NCBI GenBank assembly: GCA_963700305.1
Contig: CAVOXB010000012.1
Coordinates: 124,001 to 188,000, forward strand
Reading direction: 5' to 3'
DNA: 64,000 nucleotides
Origin: Desulfomonile sp963700305
GTDB lineage: Bacteria; Desulfobacterota; Desulfomonilia; Desulfomonilales; Desulfomonilaceae
Below, in pieces: positions 39,943-49,308 of the stretch. Within the stretch, counting starts at the first letter, position 1; each line of letters begins with the position of its first letter. The position numbers were made by a program, and so were the translations under genes. The notes beneath the pieces were generated by a model. It saw only the letters and a program-made list of their open reading frames with translations, had not been told where the DNA came from and did no database searches.

Positions 39943-40000
39943 GGGGGATTTTTTCAGTAGCGTACACACCACAAATTCCGTACATTTCTTTTGGCAATGA
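39943..40000. other. Short gap after the remnant
   Basis: AT-rich bases following the pta-like remnant. They carry no recognised signal and lie next to the stop of the convergent YdjM-like gene. Confidence 0.3.
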
Positions 40001-40555
40001 CTATAGATCCTGTGCAGAGAAAACGGGTCCCATCGCTAATCTGATCAACAGAAGCAAAGAGAACAGAGGGAGCCAAACCCATAGCATTTCACTCACCATG
40101 ACCTGGAGTCCCCAGTTTGTGAAAAAACTCGCCACGGATATGGGAGAAACCATTATGGGTCTGAATGAGAAGAAATACCGGTGATTATCGAATGGGGAAA
40201 ACAGCGCCACGCCCAACCCGCCGTTGGTAAAAGCGTCGAGCAGGCAATGCAGTGCGGTCAAAAGAAAGAAGTATCCCACAAACATGAACCATGTCAGCGA
40301 AAGGACTTTCAGGTGAGAGAAAAACACGCAAACGACCATTAACCCGAGCAGAAAAGCGAATGTAAAGGAATGAAAAAAACCTCTATGCCCCAGAAAGTGA
40401 TGATACGGGATTCTGAGAAAAAACGCAGCTATGTCAGCATCCGGAAGCACAGCGCATAAAACCGACAGAATATAAAAACGGGCGGGCATGTTGTTGTCGG
40501 CCAAAGCCAAGCCGGCCGCAACTCCAATTGCCGCATGTGTAACCAGCGAAGGCAT
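40001..40555 (-). CDS. YdjM-like membrane-bound metal-dependent hydrolase family (DUF457)
   Basis: This is a polytopic inner-membrane protein of 184 residues with four or five helices. The start MPSLVTHAAIGVAAGLALAD with its His, LPDADIAAFF, then HHFLGHRGFFHSFTFAF and LLDAFTNGG, gives the conserved His/Asp set of the YdjM family. The reaction is unproven, although the His/Asp pattern implies a metal site. No LexA box is seen. The gene is single. Confidence 0.85.
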   Translation of the reverse strand: MPSLVTHAAIGVAAGLALADNNMPARFYILSVLCAVLPDADIAAFFLRIPYHHFLGHRGFFHSFTFAFLLGLMVVCVFFSHLKVLSLTWFMFVGYFFLLTALHCLLDAFTNGGLGVALFSPFDNHRYFFSFRPIMVSPISVASFFTNWGLQVMVSEMLWVWLPLFSLLLLIRLAMGPVFSAQDL

Positions 40556-40741
40556 GATATCTCCACGTTTGTGGTGGCGAGAATAAAACCAGGATATCTA
40601 CCCACATAAGAATAATCAACAAGATCCAAAAGGAAAGACTCAACTGGATAAACTTGCACTTTGGTGATAGGTTACTCCGATTGCAACTGCAGGCCGGGAT
40701 GAGATTTTCCCAACTGACTGAAACCAAGGAGATCACTTAGA

Positions 40742-41242
40742 ATGAAAGCAACAATCAAGACCAATAAGGGCGACATACACTTGAATCTTTTTGCAGATCT
40801 TGTGCCCGTAACAGTAGCTAATTTCGTAAACCTTGCAATAAGGGGCTTCTACAATGGGATCAAATTCCATAGGGTAATCGATGAATTCATGATTCAGGGA
40901 GGATGTCCCTTCGGCACAGGCACTGGTGGGCCGGGTTACAAGTTCCAGGATGAGTTTGCTCCCGAGCTGAAACATGACAAACCGGGTATTTTATCTATGG
41001 CGAATGCAGGGCCAGGTACCAATGGCAGCCAGTTCTTTATTACTCACGTTCCCACTCCCTGGCTCGACAGGAAGCATTCGGTTTTCGGAGAAGTCGTAGA
41101 TGCAAAAGATCAGGAAGTTGTCAACGGCATCCGGAAAGACGATGTGATCGAAGCCATCGTAATCGAAGACGATACTACTGATTTGTTTGCGAAGGCCAAG
41201 AGCCAGTTGGACGCGTGGAATAAGGTTCTCGACAGCAAGTAA
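40742..41242 (+). CDS. Cyclophilin-type peptidyl-prolyl cis-trans isomerase
   Basis: This is a PpiB-like isomerase of 166 residues. The cyclophilin core is clear: FVNLAIRGFYNGIKFHRVID, EFMIQGGCPFGTGTGGPGYK, then LSMANAGPGTNGSQFFITHV and LDRKHSVFGEV. The catalytic Arg (FHRVI) is present, and Trp-type contacts (PWLDRKH) are kept. There is no signal peptide, so it is cytoplasmic. It is convergent with the repeat-rich region downstream. Confidence 0.93.
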   Translation: MKATIKTNKGDIHLNLFADLVPVTVANFVNLAIRGFYNGIKFHRVIDEFMIQGGCPFGTGTGGPGYKFQDEFAPELKHDKPGILSMANAGPGTNGSQFFITHVPTPWLDRKHSVFGEVVDAKDQEVVNGIRKDDVIEAIVIEDDTTDLFAKAKSQLDAWNKVLDSK

Positions 41243-41279
41243 GTTCTTGGGAGGGGTGCGGCGGCATTTATAGCTCCTG

Positions 41280-41420
41280 GACTCTCTCATAGCTCGAGCT
41301 TGCACTCGGTAGATTCGTGCGGTCCCGGAAACCTGGTCCGAAGGCGTTCGATAAAGATCCGGGGAATTAAGTATGGTGTCCCCGGCATGGAAAGTGGTGT
41401 CCCCGGCATGGAATCTGTCC
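41280..41420. repeat. RAYT element remnant (3' end)
   Basis: Shares GGAAACCTGGNCCGAAGGCG and TTCGATAAAG, followed by GGAATTAAGTATGGTGTCCC, with the 3' end of the intact transposase gene at 53.25 kb. It then has extra copies of the GTGTCCCCGGCATGGAA unit. It is a decayed, non-autonomous end. Confidence 0.75.
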
Positions 41421-41436
41421 CGGAATCGGAAGCCTT

Positions 41437-43206
41437 CTAAGGCTTGTTGAAGGTGACGGTCCAGTCTGTTCCGTTTGCGTAAGTCTGCCAGTAATTTGCC
41501 TGACATGGGATGAATGGGTCGCATTGAGCGCCTCCGCATGGATACGTGAAACAATTGTCATTAGGATTGCAGGTGTTCGGGGAGGGGGATGCCGGACATT
41601 GTACAGGCGTCGATTTGGCTGGATGGGATTCGTTCTTGATCGTTCCGGCAGTCCACTGATTACAGCAACCACTTGGCATCACGCATGACGCACAGCACTG
41701 ATCATTTCCAACGCCGAATACTCCGTAATTGTTGCCATTTCCAATCGCTCCTGTTGCCTGAATCGTAGAGCCGTAAAAGGTGTCAGGGTCTGTTGGTTTT
41801 GCCTTAGGTTTTAGGTCTTGGCTTTGCGAGTAAGGCCCCACTATAGTGACCGGGTAATTGAAGCCGTTCACCAGACTAATGTCAGCGCCTTCATGAAAGT
41901 TCGGATTGGTGACGGTACCCCAATTGTTGTGGAGCGTCAATTCAGCCTGGGTCAATTGACAGGTAGGTGCGGTGGTGGAGCCGAAAGATATCACAAAATG
42001 GACCAACCCTGTGTCCGGTTTGTCGAACAACAACTGCTTAGACTGGCCATCATTCACCTCGGCCGAAAGTACACTTCCAGCAACACTCCAACCGTATTTC
42101 TTTGCGAGGTCGCTCAAATTATAACCCGATGGAGAAAATTTCACATAAACCGTTTGTTTTTGGCCTGTGCCATTCTTAATTGTCACTGTTCGGGTATGGA
42201 TCTTGGTGTAGTCTGGCGGGGGGCTTTGCAAGCCATATGTAGTATGACGATAGTTTCTGGAGACCTTGTGAGTGAGGCGATTCATATTCCTTGGACTGGA
42301 AAAGATCGGCTCAGGCATCACGAAGGGACTCTTTCCCTGCGCCAAATTTTCTATTTGAAAGCCAATGTTGAGAAATGCGCTCAAGCTCTGATACACCCCG
42401 TTTACAGGATCTTGCCCGGTTTCGCCTTTGATGGAGATCACCCCATTCGGGCTTTTCAGCTCACCTCCAGCCTGCCATCCCAAGACTCCGCTTTCATCAG
42501 CAAAGTCGTAAATCGTGGTAAAGAGGCGCAAGTCCGGACCATCATTGAACAATTGATGAGAGTATCCGATTTGGAGATCAAAGTTGCCGGGACCACTACG
42601 GAACTGATTGACGAGATCGCCTTCGGCCAGATCGCCGTACCAGTTGAATCTCATATCAAGGGCATCGGAGCCTGCAATCAAATGCGCCATTTCAAGACCC
42701 ATTCCTCCTGAAGAGACCCATCGATTCGCAAATTTGGCAGTGTCGTAAAAGCAGTTGAACCCCAGGAGTGTTGTTCCCCGCAAAACTTTCCGATACCCGC
42801 CACCAAAGGCTAGAAACACCTGCTCATCGGCTCTTCTTGTCAAGTTCGTCGAGGAAGCTTGTAACTCGGAATGAGCCTCCCCAAAAAAAATGCTGTTGTC
42901 AGTCATTCGTATCGGTAGCAAATAGTCGACAGTGAAATATCCGACCCGCCAATTCTTGCCGGTATAAAACTCATAGCCCATCTGAAGATTGGGAATATCC
43001 TGTTTCCACGAACTCTCAGATTTTGTGAAGAACGGACTCTGGGAGCCTATGGAACCAGAGGGGCCTGGATTTAAATCAAGGCTTTCCCGTCTTAGGAAAG
43101 GAGCCGAAGCGTATGGGGTCGATTGTATTCCCTGTGCATAGGACAGACTATCGATGCTCAGAGCAAGAATTGACAGCAAAAATATGGTCCAGGAGAGTTT
43201 TCGCAT
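41437..43206 (-). CDS. Outer-membrane inverse-autotransporter-like barrel with thaumatin-like C-terminal domain
   Basis: This is a secreted protein of 589 residues. The signal peptide MRKLSWTIFLLSILALSIDS ends near SYAQG. Residues about 60-300 resemble inverse-autotransporter beta domains (FGEAHSELQA, FLAFGGGYRKVLRGTTLLGF, NCFYDTAKFANRW, MRFNWYGDLAEGD). After a linker (about 310-350) comes a Cys-rich part. CQLTQAELTLHNN, ADISLVNGFNYPVTI, many Cys pairs and the terminal QTYANGTDWTVTF match the order of thaumatin-fold landmarks. The passenger would be C-terminal and surface-exposed, as in intimin-type proteins. Both assignments are by eye, the barrel with more confidence than the thaumatin-like part. 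Confidence 0.65.
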   Translation of the reverse strand: MRKLSWTIFLLSILALSIDSLSYAQGIQSTPYASAPFLRRESLDLNPGPSGSIGSQSPFFTKSESSWKQDIPNLQMGYEFYTGKNWRVGYFTVDYLLPIRMTDNSIFFGEAHSELQASSTNLTRRADEQVFLAFGGGYRKVLRGTTLLGFNCFYDTAKFANRWVSSGGMGLEMAHLIAGSDALDMRFNWYGDLAEGDLVNQFRSGPGNFDLQIGYSHQLFNDGPDLRLFTTIYDFADESGVLGWQAGGELKSPNGVISIKGETGQDPVNGVYQSLSAFLNIGFQIENLAQGKSPFVMPEPIFSSPRNMNRLTHKVSRNYRHTTYGLQSPPPDYTKIHTRTVTIKNGTGQKQTVYVKFSPSGYNLSDLAKKYGWSVAGSVLSAEVNDGQSKQLLFDKPDTGLVHFVISFGSTTAPTCQLTQAELTLHNNWGTVTNPNFHEGADISLVNGFNYPVTIVGPYSQSQDLKPKAKPTDPDTFYGSTIQATGAIGNGNNYGVFGVGNDQCCASCVMPSGCCNQWTAGTIKNESHPAKSTPVQCPASPSPNTCNPNDNCFTYPCGGAQCDPFIPCQANYWQTYANGTDWTVTFNKP

Positions 43207-43874
43207 TAGTTTTTTCCGGATAACAAAAAGTCAATGGACATCAGCACACTTGTGCGTTTATATCAATAAAACATATTATTATTATACAATATTAGATTAA
43301 TTTATTAAAGTAACAAATTGGTTTCAATGTCGGTCAGAGCAATAAGAATGCAGTCTTCTGTGCTGGAGGATTCCTAGACCGCTTACTTCACTTCTGGGGA
43401 GCACACTTCTGGGGACACCATACTTAATTAATGCAATGGAATGTAGGTCAAGGCATTCAAGCCGGGCAGGACTAACTCGATCGAAAGGTCCTGGACTCTC
43501 TCAAAGGTCGAGATGACCCCGACAGATTCGTGCGGCCCCGGAAACCTGGACCGAAGTGTTCGATAAGTTCAGGGAATTAAGTATAGTGTCCCCTGAATTC
43601 CTGTCCCCTGAATTCCCCAGGGAATTAAGTATAGTGTTTCCTGAATTCCCCTGAATTCCGAAAAAAACCTCAAACCGTGTTATGTGACTCCTTCATAAAA
43701 CATCTCTTCTCAAATCGCGAGACCAAAAAAGAGAAACCCCAAAATAAAATCAGGCAATAACTGAAGGCTTACAACAAATGTCTCTCGGGGCATATGGCCC
43801 TCAGCTCTTAACAAGAGTCTTCTTGTCGATTTTGATCGATTCACAAGGTTTTGAGAATATATTAAGGAGACATC
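43207..43874. other. Intergenic with a RAYT remnant
   Basis: AT-rich promoter region of the barrel gene (43207-43330), then a RAYT remnant (43395-43660), then the leader of the DUF3467-like gene with AAGGAG just before 43875. Confidence 0.55.
43395..43660. repeat. Internally deleted RAYT element
   Basis: It has the left end GGGGACACCATACTTAATTA plus the GCAATGGAATG leader, then jumps to the 3' end (GACTCTCTCAAAGGTCGAG to GAAACCTGGACCGAAG), followed by three GAATTAAGTATAGTGTNTCC copies. The central transposase part is lost. Confidence 0.75.
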
Positions 43875-44180
43875 ATGAACGAAAGTGAACTGGAACCGCG
43901 GCCAGAAGGGACTGGGGTAACTTCAGGAGACACCCGACCGAGCAAAGCCCTATCTCCTCAACTGTCTATCTATTATGCCAATTGTGCGATGGTCGCGACA
44001 ACTCATCGTGATATATCATTGTTTTTCGGCAGAATTGCACCGATGAACGACGGCAAGGGCGCTCAGCGTTTGGTTGAACTCTACGAAAACCAGATATATA
44101 TGACAATGGAACAAGCAGAGGACCTGATAGGCGTTTTGACTACAATTCAGGGGACACCATACTCAATTGCATTAATCTGA
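43875..44180 (+). CDS. DUF3467-like small protein with repeat-derived C-terminus
   Basis: This is a 101-residue protein. The region SPQLSIYYANCAMVATTHRD, ISLFFGRIAPMND and AQRLVELYENQIYMTMEQAE matches the DUF3467 pattern. The final QGTPYSIALI is encoded by an inserted RAYT-end repeat (GGGGACACCATACTCAATTG at about 44151), so the natural C-terminus has been replaced. AAGGAG precedes the ATG. Function is unknown. Confidence 0.65.
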   Translation: MNESELEPRPEGTGVTSGDTRPSKALSPQLSIYYANCAMVATTHRDISLFFGRIAPMNDGKGAQRLVELYENQIYMTMEQAEDLIGVLTTIQGTPYSIALI

Positions 44181-44290
44181 AGCCAAGCTATGCGCACCTG
44201 ATTCCGTAACTGGCCAGTAAAGTCACCTGGAATATCTTTGGAGCAGTACGGCTGCTCACCAGCGTGCGACCCGAAAGCCTTGTCCGAGGA
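44148..44290. repeat. RAYT remnant inside a gene tail
   Basis: It begins with GGGGACACCATACTCAATTG, then jumps to internal transposase sequence (GTAAAGTCACCTGGAATATC, then TTTGGAGCAGTACGGCTGCT), decayed with stops. Confidence 0.65.
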
Positions 44291-44358
44291 GGTCCGAAAA
44301 GAAACTTGATGAAAGAAGTTTGGTGTCGAGCGGAATTTCGGCCGTGAATTTTCGGCAA

Positions 44359-44547
44359 TTACTGCCTCATGATGGATGGCACGACCGAGTCATCCAGGGT
44401 TAGCACGTAAATGAACATGGCGGCCAGCATCACAAGTACCGCCAGCCATACCCGCCAGTCTTTGTGGAATCTCTTGCTGCCTGACTCGCTCCCGTTCCCT
44501 AGTGTGTGCCCGTGCAACTCTGAATGCTTGTGATTGTGATGTGTCAT
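44359..44547 (-). CDS. Small His-rich single-span membrane protein
   Basis: This 62-residue protein has a His-rich N-terminus (MTHHNHKHSELHGH) and one helix (VWLAVLVMLAAMFIYVLTLD). It might bind metal at the cytoplasmic side. It could be a subunit or regulator of a transporter, but nothing in the area supports that. The start codon has weak support. Confidence 0.5.
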   Translation of the reverse strand: MTHHNHKHSELHGHTLGNGSESGSKRFHKDWRVWLAVLVMLAAMFIYVLTLDDSVVPSIMRQ

Positions 44548-44911
44548 GCGCTGTCCTTATTATCGAGATAATGTATCCCCGTGCTGATCAGAGCTTGAAA
44601 AGCGAACTTCAGCCTACACACAAGATTGCATTCTGTCAATTACGCATTCCGCTCAGATTATGCGCTTTTGGATTGAATTCCATAAGGAGATGAGCGAGTA
44701 ATTCGTCGCTAGAATTCGGAATTTTGACGAAGCACTAAAACGCACAAGCATCCTGCCGGTTCATTACATGGCTTTGTTGTCGTCCATTGTGGTTAGAAGC
44801 TTTTTGCCAGCGACTCTTGTTCTTGGAGGCAGGAGATGGAAGGGGCCGGGAACGTATAGCAAGATCGCCCGCATGATGCGATTCGCCCGACTCACCGGCC
44901 CCCCAAACCGA
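44548..44911. other. Intergenic, no gene seen
   Basis: About 360 bases between a small membrane gene and the acyl-CoA ligase end. A 71-codon plus-strand frame overlaps the ligase antisense and is not coding by composition. Confidence 0.4.
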
Positions 44912-46481
44912 TTAATTGAGTTTTTCTATTTCCATCCGCTTGAGTTCTCGCTTAAGGATTTTGCCTGTTGCAGTTTTGGGTAACTCGTCGATCGTGGTGA
45001 AAGCAACCTGGCGAGGGGCTTTGTAAGCCGCCATGTTGTTCTTTGCCCACTGAATAACCTCTTGTTCATTGGCTGTTTGGCCTGGCGCCAGAAACAAGGA
45101 AGGCCTTTGGTATTTCCCCTTTTAGCTTGTCAGGTATACCGATTACGACTGCTTGGAGGACTTTAGGGTGTTTCGCTAAATAGTTTTCCACTTCACTGGG
45201 ATAAATGTTGTACCCACCGCAGACCAGCATGTCGTCCTTACGATCGACGATATAAAGCAGGCTGTCTGCGTGATTTCTGCCATGCACATAGCCCAGGTCG
45301 CCGGATTTCCACCAGCCGTCGAGTATTTTTGTATCGGTCATTGGAGGATCGTTCCAATACTCCTTTATCACCCCTGGACCTCTGCACCACAACTCCCCGA
45401 TTTCGCCCTCGGGCAGCTCTTTGCCCTCATCATCCACTATTTTGATCTGCCAACCCGGCGCAGGCCACCCAGGCGTGCCTGCAGCGAAATGCCCAAAACG
45501 TGTGTGAGTAACAGTGCTCGACGTTTCCGTGGAGCCGTAGCATTCCACCAGGCCGATGCCAAAAACTTCCTGGATTTGCTTTGCCAGTTCCGATGGCAAC
45601 AGAGAGCCGGCGCATTGACCGAACCAAAAGCTGGAAATATCGTATTTCTCTTTGTTCTTGAGGTATTCTTCAATTAGATAGGCCCACATGGTTGGCGTAC
45701 CCATGAAATGGGTTCCCCCGTACTTGGTTATTAACTCCAAGGTCTCTTTTGGGAAGAATCTGGGCAAAGTAATTACTGTGGCTCCCACGTACAGAGTGGG
45801 CAGGACTGTAAACACAACATAAACGTGAAAGTAAGGCGCTCCAGTCAGCACCTTGTCTTCCTCAGTCATGGGTACTACGTGGGATGCATTCATGGCCGCT
45901 TGTGACAGCCAACTTGCATGGGTGGCAAGAGCGCCCTTGGGCTTGCCTGTCGTTCCGGAGGTATAAAGCAAGCAAAGACCGTCGCTTTCGTCGAGATCCA
46001 ATGCCGTAAATTCAGCTTTGTGCTGAGAAATCAGATCACCGAAAGCAAGCACATTCGGGCTTGTCCCGCCACCTACCACGCCCTGAACAGAAATGATTTT
46101 TTCCAGCGTCGGAAGGTTCCCCCAGATTGGCATTACGTTCTCATCCGTTTCGCCGGTCATTCCGAATAGAATCCTGGCTCCGCTGTGATTCAGGATGTAC
46201 TCGATTTCCATTTTTTTGAGCATAATGTTGAATGGGACCGAAATCGCGCCAATTTTACTGTTTGCGAGGAATGCCACAATGAACTCGGGCACGTTTCGGA
46301 GGTAGAGGGCAACACGATCACCTTTTCTAATTCCCAAAGATTGCAAGGCATTGGCCATAGAGTTTACTTGTGCGTTCAGCTCCGCATAGGTGTAAATTGC
46401 GCCATTGGTTCCGTCGACAATCGCTAGTCGATTAGGGATGCGGCGAGCATTCTTTTCGATGCATTCTGTGCTCAGGTTCAT
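44912..46481 (-). CDS. AMP-forming acyl-CoA synthetase (frameshifted near C-terminus)
   Basis: This is an ANL-superfamily acyl-CoA ligase. The ATG at 46481 has AGGAG 7 bases upstream. It has the AMP-binding motif LLYTSGTTGKPKGALATH, VECYGSTETSSTVTHTRFG, GWWKSGDLGYV, and the hinge VDRKDDMLVCGGYNIYPSEV. The C-terminal Lys motif ELPKTATGKILKREL is in another frame after a break near 45088. Joined length is about 522 residues. The chain length or aromatic nature of the acid is not readable. It may supply substrate to the acyl-CoA cluster, but it is unlinked to it. Confidence 0.88.
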
Positions 46482-47215
46482 TATAGTGCTCCTTTGCTCA
46501 AAAGAAGATCGCATCAACGAATCTTGGGGGGTGAGCTTTCGCTCATTCATGAGTAGAGCAAAGTTCATGCCCAAATAATCGTATAATCAGAATCATTCGC
46601 AACAGGCCGAGTCAGCACACGAAAAGCTCGTCTGTCGGAAATGTCGCTCAGTTTGATAACGGTGAAGGTGGCAAAGGTCTTTCCAGGACTGGAAAGATTG
46701 TTGCCTTTCCAATTCCGGATGTTGTCGAACACTTGCGGATATCAGCGGGACCCGTGTCCAATACGAATTCGCATTCCGTCATGGCATTCTGAGGTGCGGA
46801 AAGTGAGTCATTCCGGCGCGGGCGGGAATGACGGTATAATGGATTTTCTCGTTCCCGGGCTCCGCCGCATATGCGTCCACTTATGAACGCGGCATGAGTT
46901 ATTTAAGCTAATTGTCACCCTCCCCTTCCCCTCCCGTCGAGGGAGGGGATTTCGAAAACCCCTTTCCCCTGGCGCGAGATCTTCACGATTGGCGTTATCT
47001 TTTCGAGCTAACGCCAATGAGGCGGAGCCTAGGAACCATTACTCTCACAGCTTTCGTAGCACGATGTTGACCCTTTTCGGAATTCTGAGACAGTCTTATC
47101 TTGCTGGTTCATTGGTCGTTTCTTCTATGCTCCCCTTTTGAACGCACATATTTTTTTCGATCCATTCCGCATGATTTTTCTGTTTCGTCCGTATAACTGA
47201 ATAAGGAGAATGATC
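46482..47215. other. Long intergenic region with several repeats
   Basis: It holds a GAGTCATTCCGGCGCGGGCG segment (46803), a GTTCCCGGGCTCCGCCGCAT copy (46848), a pyrimidine-rich CCCTCCCCTTCCCCTCCC segment, and an inverted copy of the same repeat (46998-47040) whose start forms the hairpin TTGGCGTTA/TAACGCCAA. No gene is supported. In particular there is no sigma factor ahead of the anti-sigma gene. Confidence 0.6.
46848..47040. repeat. Inverted pair of GTTCCCAGGCTCCGCC-type repeats
   Basis: The direct copy at 46848-46885 and the inverse copy at 46998-47040 bracket about 110 bases. The inverse copy reads GGTTCCTAGGCTCCGCCTCA on the minus strand. Confidence 0.65.
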
Positions 47216-47690
47216 ATGGGCTGTCCAGGTAAACAGATTAAGATTTCGCGTCTTCATAGAGGAAATCTGTCAGAAACACGAAACAAAGTCTCTGCTGGAT
47301 CATCTGGAGAAATGCGAGACGTGCCGCTCACTCGACCATGAGTTCAAGTCCGTTGACCGTTTCTTGGCCACCTCTGCCGATCCGCAGGTCCCTCCTCTGC
47401 TATACCAGAGAATCGTGGATCGAGTGGCCGAAGAGATGAAAAGAGACAGCATCGGTGGAATTTTCGCGAGATTCTTAGGTCCTTTCCGTCTGCTCAAGCC
47501 GCTGCAAGCGGCAGTAGTCATACTCGCCGGGTTGTCTTTGGGCGTCCTAATGGGATCGAATCTCGTCTCACCCTTTCAGGGTTTCAGTCGACATCCGCAA
47601 GCCGATGTTGTTTCCATCGTTTTTGAAAACAACTCTGCAGACCCTGCGGGTTTCGACTTTGTGTGCTCTGACGATCAAGGAAATAGATAA
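47216..47690 (+). CDS. Anti-sigma-factor-like zinc-finger membrane protein (frameshifted)
   Basis: This is a probable anti-sigma factor of about 158 residues. The zf-HC2 motif DHLEKCETCR (HxxxCxxC) is near residue 30, and a single membrane helix follows (LQAAVVILAGLSLGVLMG). The start (MGCPGKQIK) and zinc finger lie in different frames, with a break near 47262. AAGGAGA precedes the ATG. It is the first gene of the operon with the metal sensor and efflux genes. No sigma-factor partner is adjacent. Confidence 0.7.
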
Positions 47691-48191
47691 ATGACCAGAT
47701 CCTCGATTATTTATGTCCTGATTTTTTCGCTGATTTTGAACGCAGCGGTCATTTGCAGCGCTGCATTCATCTGGTGGAAAAGACCGGCGCAGGCATCCGA
47801 CTCGCCGCCTCCTGTCAAATCTGTGCAGCAGTTCATCAAAGAGGACTTGAAGCTCGAGACCGCCAAGTCGGACGAGCTTGTGAACAAGATCAAAAGCGAA
47901 CGCGAGGAGATCTATAAGCTGCGAAGCGAAATACAATCCCTTCGTTCGGAGTTGATAGAGACCATTACGGCTGAAAAGCTGGATCCGTCCGCTGTTGAAA
48001 ATAGAATGTCCCAAATGGATCAGCTGCAGTTTCAGATCCGTCGCACCGGTATTGGAATACTTTCCCAAATCGCACAATCACTCGGGCAGGAAGACCGCAA
48101 AAAATTCGGGGCTTATCTGAAAGAAAGAATGATCGGCTGCGGCCCGTTTGGAGGTCGAGGTCCGTTCGGCGAACTCACCGGCGGGCGTTGA
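47691..48191 (+). CDS. Periplasmic heavy-metal sensor-like (CpxP/ZraP-like) protein
   Basis: This is a membrane-anchored periplasmic protein of 166 residues. A signal anchor (IYVLIFSLILNAAVICSAAF) is followed by a coiled-coil helical part (KSDELVNKIKSEREEIYKLR, then SEIQSLRSELIETITAEKLD) with the LDPSAVENRMSQMDQLQ pattern of CpxP/ZraP-type proteins. The Gly-rich tail MIGCGPFGGRGPFGELTGGR ends it. It starts at the base after the anti-sigma stop. It likely senses metal or envelope stress and signals to the anti-sigma, which is inference. Confidence 0.75.
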   Translation: MTRSSIIYVLIFSLILNAAVICSAAFIWWKRPAQASDSPPPVKSVQQFIKEDLKLETAKSDELVNKIKSEREEIYKLRSEIQSLRSELIETITAEKLDPSAVENRMSQMDQLQFQIRRTGIGILSQIAQSLGQEDRKKFGAYLKERMIGCGPFGGRGPFGELTGGR

Positions 48192-48211
48192 ACAAGGAGC
48201 AAAAAGAACTA

Positions 48212-49291
48212 ATGCCAAAGAAAAGTGCGAAATTCAAACTCATTATGATCTTGCTCTGTTCCGCATTGGTTGTACTGGCTGTCGGGATTTATGCGGTGAA
48301 CGGCAATTTCCCCAACAGGCAAAAACAGGATTACAAATTGGCCAAAGTCCTCAAGCGTGACCTTGGTGCAACCGTTCAGGCCACAGGAATAGTCAAGCCC
48401 CTGGTCGGCGCAGAAGTCAAAGTCGGGGCTCGGACTCCGGGAAAAGTAGTGGAATTGCCGATTAATGTGGGAGACAACGTCACTCAAGGGCAGGTCATAG
48501 CCAAGATAGAACAGGATGACTTGATCGCAAAAGTGAGACTACAGGAGGCGATTCTCGCGGAAGCCAGAGCAGAAGAAGTGCGGCTATCGAAAGATTATGT
48601 GCGAGACAAACAACTGCATGACGCGGTTTCCATCTCTGCGCAGAAGATGGACCTGACGGAAGCATTGTACGAAATTGCAAAAGCACGAATATTGAAAGCT
48701 GAAGCAGAACTGGACTACGCAAAGGCACAGCTTTCGTACGCCACTATTACCGCGCCGATAAAAGGAACAGTCGCATCGGTAAATACCATTCAAGGGGAGA
48801 CTGTCACCACTGGACTCAATGCCCCGACATTCATCAAGATCATTGACCTGGATCGTCTGGAAGTGCTGGCTTATGTGGACGAGAACGACGTCGGGAAGGT
48901 GCGGGTCGATCAAGACTCAATGTTTACTGTTGCAGCTCATCCGTCCGTAGAGTTCAAGGGCAAGGTCACGTCGATTTATCCCTCAGCGACCATTCAGGAC
49001 AATGTAGTCTATTACATCACTTCCGTCAGCGTTGATAACAGCGAAGGCAAATTGATGCCGGATATGACGACAAACGTGTTGATATTTCTGGATCAGCGTA
49101 AAGGAGTCCTTACTGTCCCCAACAAGGCTGTCCAGCGCGAGGGACAGAGAAAATTTGTGTTCGTGATGGAAAAGGGAGTTCCTGAAAAGAGATTTGTGGA
49201 TGTGGGCTGGAGAGACCAATCTTACACGGAAATACCTAGCGGTCTGCACGAAGGGGATCTAGTAATCATTGGTGATATGCCCCGAAAATAG
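48212..49291 (+). CDS. MacA/HlyD-like periplasmic adaptor
   Basis: This is a membrane-fusion adaptor of 359 residues for a MacB-type ABC exporter. It has an N-terminal membrane anchor (IMILLCSALVVLAVGIYAV), a lipoyl-like start (GAEVKVGARTPGKVVELPIN, VGDNVTQGQVIAKIEQDDL), a coiled-coil hairpin with AKARILKAEAELDYAKAQLS, then ITAPIKGTVASVNTIQGETV. The ATG at 48212 has AAGGAG 12 bases upstream. An upstream TTG at 48188 has no better support. It works with the following ATPase and permeases across the periplasm. Confidence 0.87.
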   Translation: MPKKSAKFKLIMILLCSALVVLAVGIYAVNGNFPNRQKQDYKLAKVLKRDLGATVQATGIVKPLVGAEVKVGARTPGKVVELPINVGDNVTQGQVIAKIEQDDLIAKVRLQEAILAEARAEEVRLSKDYVRDKQLHDAVSISAQKMDLTEALYEIAKARILKAEAELDYAKAQLSYATITAPIKGTVASVNTIQGETVTTGLNAPTFIKIIDLDRLEVLAYVDENDVGKVRVDQDSMFTVAAHPSVEFKGKVTSIYPSATIQDNVVYYITSVSVDNSEGKLMPDMTTNVLIFLDQRKGVLTVPNKAVQREGQRKFVFVMEKGVPEKRFVDVGWRDQSYTEIPSGLHEGDLVIIGDMPRK

Positions 49292-49308
49292 ATCAAGGGA
49301 GATTGATA

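Noticed and set aside
41818..42711. 297-codon plus-strand frame
   Set aside because: It is antisense to the barrel-thaumatin gene, which has a signal peptide and family motifs; the antisense frame has none.
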